This document shows, one piece after another, positions 19,451-25,355 of a stretch of 64,000 nucleotides of DNA (its first letter is position 1; the number at the start of each line of letters is the position of its first letter). The position numbers and the translations under genes were made by a program. Location of the stretch: positions 62,001 through 126,000 of the forward strand of contig NZ_JABUXW010000003.1 of the NCBI RefSeq assembly GCF_014897585.1, written 5' to 3'. The DNA comes from Brachybacterium tyrofermentans. Lineage in GTDB: Bacteria > Actinomycetota > Actinomycetes > Actinomycetales > Dermabacteraceae. Below the pieces are notes generated by a model. It did no database searches and was not told the DNA's origin. It saw only the letters and a program-made list of their open reading frames with translations.

Positions 19451-19574
19451 TCATCCACAACCGAGCCCGCGAGAGGAAACCTTTCGGGGCCGTGACCTGC
19501 AGGAATGCATCTTCCTCCACAGTCGCCGCCGCACCGTCCCGAACCTGTCCACACCCATTGCGGGGTTGTCCACA
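19451..19574 (+). promoter_or_regulatory. Cluster of four DnaA-box-like 9-mers
   Basis: Four same-strand motifs occur in 124 bp: TCATCCACA at 19451, TCCTCCACA at 19513, CTGTCCACA at 19545 and TTGTCCACA at 19566. The last is the exact high-GC actinobacterial DnaA-box consensus, and 19451 and 19545 differ by one base from TTATCCACA or TTGTCCACA. The cluster lies directly upstream of the promoter at 19594. Binding by DnaA is inference. Confidence 0.5.
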
Positions 19575-19593
19575 GTCGGTCCCCGACGGCCCT

Positions 19594-19623
19594 TTGACCG
19601 GTGCCGCTCCCAGGGGCTAGGTT
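19594..19623 (+). promoter_or_regulatory. Strong housekeeping-type promoter before the hairpin RNA
   Basis: TTGACC (19594-19599) and TAGGTT (19618-19623) are separated by 18 bp. The predicted start site is 19630-19631, just before the first base of the long stem at 19632. No protein-coding gene begins soon after it. Confidence 0.65.
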
Positions 19624-19630
19624 TCCCTGC

Positions 19631-19724
19631 ACGTGGGACCCCGGGATAACTAGCAGGACGCACACGGGGAAGGTGCGCGTGGTGCTGAGCGCCCCCGGGG
19701 TCCCACGGCCCTTCAGGCCTCTTT
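19631..19724 (+). ncRNA. Candidate small structured RNA (about 76-nt hairpin plus 3' hairpin)
   Basis: A perfect 14-bp stem joins 19632-19645 and 19694-19707. Inside it, UAGCA pairs with UGCUG and CGCAC with GUGCG, giving one long irregular hairpin with an apical loop containing GGGGAAG. It is followed by a GGCC-CTTCA-GGCC hairpin and TCTTT (19707-19724) that could terminate transcription. A good promoter ends 7-8 nt upstream. There is no reading frame or SD. It could instead be the 5' leader of the DUF5679 gene 220 bp downstream. It does not show the conserved SRP RNA core. Confidence 0.55.
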
Positions 19725-19944
19725 GCGCCTACGGGGCCTCCGTTGTCGGTTCGTCGCGCGCACTTCCTCGGCTCTCCGTTGAGCCTCCTGATCCCGAAGC
19801 GCGCGACGGGCCGCCCCGTTCGGAGCATCCCTCGATTCGTTCGGCTCCACCGCCCCCCGTTACAGTGGATCGATCCCGGCCTCGCGGCGAGAGCTGCGCG
19901 TCCGGGGAACCGAACATCACCATCGATTCCCACAAGGAGCGGAT

Positions 19945-20103
19945 ATGGCCGACGAGACCTATGCCGGAGAGTTCTACTGCGTCAAGTGCCGCGAGAAGCG
20001 GGAGGCCGAGGGCAACGTCGTCGTCTCCAACGGTCGCCGCATGGCGAAGGCTGTGTGCCCGGAGTGCGGCACGAAGCTCAACCGCATCCTGGGCAAGGCC
20101 TGA
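19945..20103 (+). CDS. Small zinc-ribbon protein (DUF5679)
   Basis: This 52-residue actinobacterial protein has two CxxC pairs, Cys12-Cys15 and Cys38-Cys41, with a basic loop between them, consistent with a zinc ribbon. The sequence CVKCREKREAEG and CPECGTKLNRILGK is typical of the DUF5679 family. AAGGAG at 19934-19939 lies 5 nt before the ATG. A possible -10, TACAGT, is at 19861-19866. Its function is unknown; nucleic acid or ribosome binding is plausible for a small basic ribbon. The stop codon lies inside the first 40-bp repeat. Confidence 0.88.
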   Translation: MADETYAGEFYCVKCREKREAEGNVVVSNGRRMAKAVCPECGTKLNRILGKA

Positions 20104-20139
20104 TCGACGTACCGCGAGGTACGAGCGGTAGGAGATCAG
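20100..20139. repeat. 40-bp palindromic repeat, copy 1
   Basis: The unit is bounded by CTGATC and GATCAG and contains an inner GTACC-GCGA-GGTAC hairpin. It overlaps the DUF5679 stop codon. It is identical over 40 bp (41 with one flanking G) to copy 2. Confidence 0.9.
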
Positions 20140-20154
20140 GCGATCCTGACACTC

Positions 20155-20194
20155 CTGATCGACGTACCGCGAGGTACGAGCGGTAGGAGATCAG
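20155..20194. repeat. 40-bp palindromic repeat, copy 2
   Basis: This copy is identical to the unit at 20100-20139 and lies 15 bp after it in direct orientation. Each copy can fold into a cruciform, like REP-type intergenic elements. Confidence 0.9.
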
Positions 20195-20233
20195 GGGCTG
20201 GAGACAGCCTGATCCGACCGGCCTGATGCACGA

Positions 20234-20270
20234 CGAGGGGCGAGACACCATGACGGTGTCTCGCCCCTCG
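20234..20270. terminator. Bidirectional terminator between DUF5679 and whiB7 genes
   Basis: A perfect 16-bp stem joins 20234-20249 and 20255-20270 around the loop ATGAC. It sits between convergent genes and can serve both. No strong U-tract is seen on either side. Confidence 0.8.
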
Positions 20271-20293
20271 TGCATGCGGCCTCGGGCGGTGCC

Positions 20294-20416
20294 GATCCGC
20301 CCGTGACCGCTCCGGGTCGCCCACTGACGTTGCGGGCCGCCCGTGAGCGTTGCCGGCCGCTCTGGGGACGCTGCAGGCCGCCCCGGGCTGTTCCAGGCCG
20401 GCCTGCAGGCCCCTTC
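20294..20416. repeat. Degenerate tandem repeat of about 20-21 bp
   Basis: About six GC-rich units begin near 20294, 20315, 20335, 20355, 20376 and 20396, several opening with GGCCGCCC. They lie between the whiB7 stop and the shared terminator. The copies are diverged, so this may be an old microsatellite-like tract in the whiB7 3' region. Confidence 0.5.
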
Positions 20417-20440
20417 GGCGATCCGGGACCGTCACGGTCC

Positions 20441-20734
20441 TCATGCCGCGTTCTGGTCGGGATTCTTCCGTGGACGGCCGCGACCGCGCTTGACGGCGAT
20501 GATGCGGCCGGAATCGAAGATCGAACCGCCCCAGACGCCCCAGGGCTCTTCGCGCTCGAGAGCGCCCTGGCGGCACTCCTGGAGGAGCGGGCAGTCGGCG
20601 CACAGGCTCTTGGCCTGCTCCAGATCAGCCGGACGCTCGGAGAAGAAGAGGTCCGCGGCGGCGGTGTCGTGGCACGGCAGCAGATGCGCTGCGGTGTCGG
20701 CGGGGTTCAGGAATGTGGTGAGTAGAGAAGTCAT
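20441..20734 (-). CDS. whiB7: WhiB7 family redox-sensing transcription activator
   Basis: WhiB7 activates intrinsic multidrug resistance genes with SigA in actinobacteria. This 97-residue protein has the four Fe-S cysteines Cys21, Cys45, Cys48 and Cys54, the turn EPWGVWGGSIFDSG (63-76), and the C-terminal AT-hook GRGRPRK (84-90), which separates WhiB7 from other Wbl proteins. A longer frame begins at 20803, but alignment and leader layout favour the Met at 20734. No strong SD is seen. The upstream 300 bp hold a uORF, hairpins and an AT-tract promoter typical of whiB7 attenuation and autoregulation. Confidence 0.92.
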   Translation of the reverse strand: MTSLLTTFLNPADTAAHLLPCHDTAAADLFFSERPADLEQAKSLCADCPLLQECRQGALEREEPWGVWGGSIFDSGRIIAVKRGRGRPRKNPDQNAA

Positions 20735-20767
20735 CGTCTCGCTGCTTTGAAGATCGTCGGGGGACGA

Positions 20768-20804
20768 GCCCTTTCGGGCGGAGGTGCGGCGGCGGTGCCG
20801 CACC
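20768..20804 (-). promoter_or_regulatory. Attenuator hairpins in the whiB7 leader
   Basis: Two stems lie between the uORF stop and whiB7: GGTGCGGC/GCCGCACC (20783-20804) and GCCC-GAAA-GGGC (20768-20779). Their position suits a transcription attenuator whose folding depends on ribosome progress through the uORF. A terminating U-run is not evident. Confidence 0.5.
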
Positions 20805-20824
20805 GGCAGCGAGGGGAGGCCTCG

Positions 20825-20932
20825 TCAGCTCAGGCTGGGCACCGCGGGGGCATAGCCCCGTACGCGCGGCAGAAGGGAGGGCGCGCCGAGGGGGCGCAGT
20901 CCATCTCCTGCGAGATTCCTGATGATGTTCAC
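20825..20932 (-). CDS. whiB7 leader peptide (uORF), 35 residues
   Basis: A GTG at 20932 with AAAGGGGG 8 nt upstream opens a 35-codon frame beginning MNIIRNLAGDG and ending AVPSLS. It stops 90 nt before the whiB7 start and just before the leader hairpins. In mycobacteria and Streptomyces whiB7 leaders, translation of such a uORF controls readthrough: slowed ribosomes release transcription. Peptide sequence is not conserved across genera, so the call rests on position and SD. Confidence 0.6.
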   Translation of the reverse strand: MNIIRNLAGDGLRPLGAPSLLPRVRGYAPAVPSLS

Positions 20933-21002
20933 TGAGGCCACCCCCTTTCGAATGCGCGCGTCCCGGTGTCCCGGACCACGACGTGGACGATTGACAAGCA
21001 TG

Positions 21003-21040
21003 AGTCTACACACGTTCACCAGAAGTCACATCTATTTTTT
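21003..21040 (-). promoter_or_regulatory. whiB7 promoter with adjacent AT-tract
   Basis: On the minus strand, TAGACT (-10, 21008-21003) lies 16 bp from TGTGAC (-35, 21030-21025), and an A/T-only decamer region (21031-21040, mostly T on the plus strand) directly abuts the -35. An AT-rich block just upstream of -35 is the known WhiB7 AT-hook target, so autoactivation is likely. The predicted leader is about 260 nt. Confidence 0.7.
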
Positions 21041-21142
21041 GACCTGCGGTTTCAGGACTTCCGGAGCGGCTACGCACGGGGTCCGGCCGAGGCAGTTCGA
21101 GCCCGCAGTGGCCGGCAGTGGCCGCTGCAGCCCGATGGAGCC

Positions 21143-23263
21143 TCAGGCCGGGTGCTCGGCGAGGAGGGCGAGGAGCGCAGGACCGAACCGCTCTGCTTTG
21201 CCGGGGCCGATGCCCGGCACGGCGAGCAGCTCGCGCTCGGTGCCCGGTCGCCGCTCGGCGAGCGCCTCGAGGGCCGCATCGGTGAGGACGGAGTAGGCCG
21301 GGGCGCCGTTCTCCCGTGCGCGGTCCAGCCGCCAGGACCGCAGCGCCTCCAGGAGCGCTGGGTCCGCGGTGGGAGGGCACCCTTCGTGCCGGCCCAGGCG
21401 CTGCTCCCGGGCGGAGACCAACCCCTGGGAGCACACCCTGCACTCGGAGTAGACGGTCGCGCTGCGGCGGCCGGTGCGGCGGGCGTCGGCTCCCGGGCGC
21501 TTCCCGCCGGCCTCGGGATGATCGAGCGCGCCGTCCAGGAAGCGGGAGGCTCGACGGCTCCCCCGGGCTCCCGGGGTGCGGGCGGCGGACCAGCTCACGG
21601 TGAGCAGGTCGCGGGCCCGGGTCAGAGCCACGTAGAACAGTCGCCGCTCCTCCTCGACCTCTGCCGGGGTCGAGGCCATGGAGATCGGCATCAGCCCGTC
21701 GCTCGCTCCCACCAGGAACACGACGGGCCACTCGAGACCCTTCGCGGCGTGCACGGAGGCGAGGGCCACGCCGTCCACGACCGGGGCCGACTGCGCCTCG
21801 GCGCGCTCCTCGAGCTCGCGGACCAGATCGGTCATCGTGGCACCGGGCCGGGCGGTGACGGTGTCCGCCAGGCCCACCAGCGCGTTCAGGGAGTCCCAGC
21901 GGTCCCGGATCGCCCCGGTGGTCTCCGGGGCCGTCTCGGACCATCCCTGCTGCGAGAGGATGTCGCGCACGGCGCGGCCGGGGTCGAGCTGCTCGACCCG
22001 GGTGGCGGCCCGCAGCGAGACCATGGCGCGCCGCACCTCCTGGCGCTCGAAGAAGCGGTCGCCGCCGCGCACCAGGTAGCCGATGCCCCGGGCGGTCAGC
22101 GCCTGCTCGAAGGCCTCGGACTGGCTGTTGGTGCGGAACAGGATCGCGATCTCCGCGGCGGTGCGGCCCTCGGCGATCAGCGCCCCGATGCGGTCGGCGA
22201 TGCCGTCGGCCTCCGCCGGATCGTCGGGGAAGGACTCCACCAGGGGCGGGGGGCCGTCCTCCCGCTGGGCGACCAGGGTGAGCCGGTTGTCCCGGGTGCG
22301 CCCGCGGGCGCCGTCCAGGACCGTGTTGGCCAGGCGCACGATCTGCGGGGTGGAGCGGTAGTTCCGCTCGAGCCGGATGGTGCGGGCCCGTTTGAACTCG
22401 CTGCGGAATCCCAGCAGGTAGGAGGCGCGCGCACCGGCGAAGGTGTAGATGGTCTGGGCCGCGTCGCCGACGACGCAGACGTCGTCGGTGGTCCCGAGCC
22501 AGAGCCGCAGCAGGGTGTGCTGGAGCGCGGAGACGTCCTGGTACTCGTCGACGACGAAGTGCTTGTACTGGCCGCGGATCTCCCGGGCGACGTCGGCCCG
22601 CTCGGAGAGGAAGCCCACGAGGTGCAGCAGGACGTCCTCGAAGTCGATGACCCCGCGCTCCTTCTTGACCTCCTCGTACTGGGTGAGGATCCGGGAGATG
22701 GACCGCGAGTCGAAGCCGGCGACGCCGGGGCGCTTCGCGGCGGCGGCCGCCTCGGGATACGACTCCGGGGTGAGCATCGTGACCCGGGACCACTCCACCT
22801 CGGAGACGATGTCCCGCAGCGCCGCCCGGTCCACGCTCAGGTGCAGTCGCTGGCAGGCCTCGCCCACGCCGGCGAACTTGTTCGCCATGATCTCCGGGAC
22901 GGGCCCGCCGACCACCCGCGGCCAGAAGTGACGCAGCTGGCGCAGTGCGGCGGAGTGGAAGGTGCGCGCCTGCACGGCGGGCACGCCGAGATCCCGCAGC
23001 CGCGAGCGCATCTCCGCGGCGGCCTTCGCGGTGAAGGTCACCGCGAGCACGTGGCGCGGGTTCAGCTGCCCGGTGGCCACCCCGTACGCGATGCGGTGGG
23101 TGATGGCGCGGGTCTTGCCCGTTCCCGCGCCGGCGAGGACGCACAGGGGCACGCCGAAGGTGCTGGCGACCTCACGCTGCTCCGGGTCGAGCGCGGCGAG
23201 GATGCTCTCGGCGTCACCCGGGGTGGGAGTCGTCGGGGCGGGGGGCAGGGCTGATTCGGTCAT
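21143..23263 (-). CDS. uvrD2: UvrD2-type ATP-dependent DNA helicase with HRDC domain
   Basis: This 706-residue SF1A 3'-5' helicase acts in DNA repair. Motif I is AGAGTGKTRAITHR, motif II FVVDEYQDV, motif III VVGDAAQTIYTFAGA, motif IV RTIRLERNYRST, and VHAAKGLEWPVVF and YVALTRARDLL follow. The C-terminal region has cysteines in CRVCSQGL and HEGCPP, a zinc module typical of UvrD2, and then an HRDC domain (about 620-700). The start at 23263 follows a GGCAGG 9 nt upstream; 23272 is an alternative. It sits between whiB7 and nudC as in mycobacteria. Confidence 0.93.
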   Translation of the reverse strand: MTESALPPAPTTPTPGDAESILAALDPEQREVASTFGVPLCVLAGAGTGKTRAITHRIAYGVATGQLNPRHVLAVTFTAKAAAEMRSRLRDLGVPAVQARTFHSAALRQLRHFWPRVVGGPVPEIMANKFAGVGEACQRLHLSVDRAALRDIVSEVEWSRVTMLTPESYPEAAAAAKRPGVAGFDSRSISRILTQYEEVKKERGVIDFEDVLLHLVGFLSERADVAREIRGQYKHFVVDEYQDVSALQHTLLRLWLGTTDDVCVVGDAAQTIYTFAGARASYLLGFRSEFKRARTIRLERNYRSTPQIVRLANTVLDGARGRTRDNRLTLVAQREDGPPPLVESFPDDPAEADGIADRIGALIAEGRTAAEIAILFRTNSQSEAFEQALTARGIGYLVRGGDRFFERQEVRRAMVSLRAATRVEQLDPGRAVRDILSQQGWSETAPETTGAIRDRWDSLNALVGLADTVTARPGATMTDLVRELEERAEAQSAPVVDGVALASVHAAKGLEWPVVFLVGASDGLMPISMASTPAEVEEERRLFYVALTRARDLLTVSWSAARTPGARGSRRASRFLDGALDHPEAGGKRPGADARRTGRRSATVYSECRVCSQGLVSAREQRLGRHEGCPPTADPALLEALRSWRLDRARENGAPAYSVLTDAALEALAERRPGTERELLAVPGIGPGKAERFGPALLALLAEHPA

Positions 23264-23322
23264 CGGGGCCATCCTGCCAGCGGCGCCCGACGTTCCGGGC
23301 ACCGCTGTGGATGGCGAGTCCC

Positions 23323-24240
23323 TCACGCCTCGGCGGAGCGGCCGTACCAGTCGTCGATCAGCGCACGACCGAGGGAGGCGTTGTTGGGGATCTCGATCTC
23401 CTCGGCCGCGAGCGCGGCGGCGAGCTCCTCGCGGGTGAACCAGCGCGCCTCGGCGATCTCGTCCTCCTGGAGCGTGAGCTCGACCGCCCCGGGGACCCAG
23501 GCCCGGTAGCCGAGCATCAGGGAGCGGGGGAAGGGCCAGGGCTGGCTGCCGACGTACTCGACCTCCTCGACCGTGATCCCGACCTCCTCGGCGACCTCAC
23601 GGGCCACAGCGTTCTCGAGGCTCTCGCCCGGCTCGACGAAGCCGGCCAGGACCGAGTAGAAGCGGTTGCGGAAGTTCGCGTTGCGGGCCAGGAGCAGGCG
23701 GTCCTCGCTGTCGCGCACGGCCATGATGACGGCCGCGTCGGTGCGCGGGAAGTGCTCGGAGCCGTCGTCACGGCAACGCAGCACCCAGCCGCCCACCTCG
23801 GCCTCGAGCAGTGCGCCGCACAGGGGGCAGTGCCGCATCGACCGATGCCAGGCACCCATCGCCACCGCGGTCAGGGCGAGGTCGGCGTCGGCCGGATCGA
23901 GCTGATCGGCGATGCGCCGGAGGTCGCGGAGGTCACGGCCGGGATCGTCGATCTCGGCGCTGGTCTCGAGGATCTCGACGGCGAGGATCCGCAGCCCGTC
24001 CCGCACTCCCAGCAGCACGAGCGGCTGGGTGCCGCCGGCGCGGGGGTCCGCGGTCTCCAAGGCCAGCTGGAGGGAACCGTCCTCCGCTTCCTGGAAGGCC
24101 GTCTCGCCGGCTCGGGAGACCAGGTACCTGGCGTCGTCGCCGGGGGCGACCATCGCCGGGTCGACGCGGCTGAGCGCGTCCCGGTCGGAGCTGAGGAGGG
24201 TCAGAGGGGTGTGCAGATGCGGGCCGCGGAGATTCGCCAT
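23323..24240 (-). CDS. nudC: NAD(+) diphosphatase / NADH pyrophosphatase
   Basis: NudC splits NAD(H) into NMN(H) and AMP and can remove NAD caps from RNA. The 305-residue protein has an N-terminal domain, a zinc ribbon (CPLCG then a single later Cys in RCRDD), the NUDIX box GFVEPGESLENAVAREVAEEVGI, and the diagnostic SQPWPFPRSLM after it. The second zinc pair looks incomplete compared with E. coli NudC. TAGGCT at 24248-24253 lies 7 nt before the ATG, so the mRNA should be leaderless. It diverges from the phosphotransferase-like gene. Confidence 0.93.
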   Translation of the reverse strand: MANLRGPHLHTPLTLLSSDRDALSRVDPAMVAPGDDARYLVSRAGETAFQEAEDGSLQLALETADPRAGGTQPLVLLGVRDGLRILAVEILETSAEIDDPGRDLRDLRRIADQLDPADADLALTAVAMGAWHRSMRHCPLCGALLEAEVGGWVLRCRDDGSEHFPRTDAAVIMAVRDSEDRLLLARNANFRNRFYSVLAGFVEPGESLENAVAREVAEEVGITVEEVEYVGSQPWPFPRSLMLGYRAWVPGAVELTLQEDEIAEARWFTREELAAALAAEEIEIPNNASLGRALIDDWYGRSAEA

Positions 24241-24289
24241 ACCCGGAAGCCTACGTGGATCGGGCCGACCACCCGGGTACGGTGGACGC

Positions 24290-25270
24290 GTGCATCGCAA
24301 CTCGTATTCCCTGGCTGCTCTCGCCGCGGCAGCGGTCCCCGGTCTGATCCCGGTCAGGACCACCCCGATCGCGACCCCGATCGATGACCTCGACGTGGCC
24401 GGGGTCATCGGCGAGCAGGGCCGCCGCGTCATGGTCCTCTCCCCCTCCTCGACCGCCTCCGGGGTGCGCCTGGAGCGTGATCTGAAGGTGGCGGACGCCC
24501 TCTCCGGCACCCCGCTGCACGGCATCATCCCCCCGGTGCTGGGGTTCGTGAAGCTCTCCGAGGGCGGCCGCGCAGCCGTCACCGAGGCCCCGGTGGGCCG
24601 GCCGCTGATGCTCGATGATCTCCAGCACTCCCCCGAGCTGGCCCGGTCGCTGGGGCGGGTCCTGGCCCGCATCCATACCGTCCCGCGCTATGCGGCCGAA
24701 GCGGCGGGGGTGGAGTCCTTCACCCCGGAGGTGCTCCATGCCGAGCACCGCACCCGCATCGCCACGGCCGCGGAGAGCGGACATCTCCCGGCGGCCGTCT
24801 CCCAGCGGTGGGAGGCCCTGCTCGAGGACCAGGAGCTGTGGGACATCTCGGCGCAGTTCATCCACGGCGATCTGTCCGAGGAGAGCCTCTTCGCCTCCGG
24901 CGATGACGTCAGCGCCATGCGCGACTGGTCCTCGTCCCGTGTCGCGGACGCCGCCTCGGACCTGGCCTGGTTGATCTCCTCGCTGGATCCGGAGCGCTTC
25001 GACGACCTGTACGCCGCCTACTGCGAGGAGCTGCCCACCGCGCCGCATCCGCGTCTGGTGGAGAGGGCCCAGGCCCTCGGCGAGTTCGCGGTCGCCGAGT
25101 GGCTCGCGCACGGGCTGGAGACCGGCGACGAGTCGATCGTCTCCGATGCCCGCGGCATGATCGCCGACCTCGACGCCGATCTCGCGCAGCTAGCCCGGGA
25201 CGAGGCCGAGCGCGCCTACGAGGAGATGAGCTCCCGCGAGGAGACGGGCTCCCGCAGCGAGCAGGCCTGA
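24290..25270 (+). CDS. APH-fold phosphotransferase-like protein
   Basis: This 326-residue protein has the aminoglycoside/macrolide phosphotransferase fold. The catalytic loop reads FIHGDLSEESLF, keeping His and Asp but with Ser where APH enzymes have the Mg-binding Asn, and the second metal site reads RDWSSSRVADAASDLAWL. Activity as a resistance kinase is therefore doubtful. The start GTG follows TACGGT (24278-24283) by 6 nt, indicating a leaderless message. The C-terminus is Glu-rich. It is divergent from nudC and converges with adnB; a housekeeping role is more likely than resistance. Confidence 0.75.
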   Translation: MHRNSYSLAALAAAAVPGLIPVRTTPIATPIDDLDVAGVIGEQGRRVMVLSPSSTASGVRLERDLKVADALSGTPLHGIIPPVLGFVKLSEGGRAAVTEAPVGRPLMLDDLQHSPELARSLGRVLARIHTVPRYAAEAAGVESFTPEVLHAEHRTRIATAAESGHLPAAVSQRWEALLEDQELWDISAQFIHGDLSEESLFASGDDVSAMRDWSSSRVADAASDLAWLISSLDPERFDDLYAAYCEELPTAPHPRLVERAQALGEFAVAEWLAHGLETGDESIVSDARGMIADLDADLAQLARDEAERAYEEMSSREETGSRSEQA

Positions 25271-25355
25271 GGCAGAGCCCGACGGCAGGGCCCGGGCACG
25301 ACGCCCGAGGTGGGCACCTGAGCGAGGACGCGCGGGACAGCAGGTCCCGGGGTGA

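Noticed and set aside
19440-19600. Possible origin of replication
   Set aside because: DnaA-type boxes are present, but there is no dnaA, dnaN, rpmH or clear AT-rich unwinding region nearby.
19631-19724. SRP (4.5S) RNA gene
   Set aside because: The conserved domain IV core (a GGAAG tetraloop region with paired AGCAG and CAGG internal loops) is not found in either orientation.
20100-20194. Possible minimal CRISPR
   Set aside because: There are only two repeats with a 15-bp gap and no cas genes. The palindromic units fit a REP-like element better.
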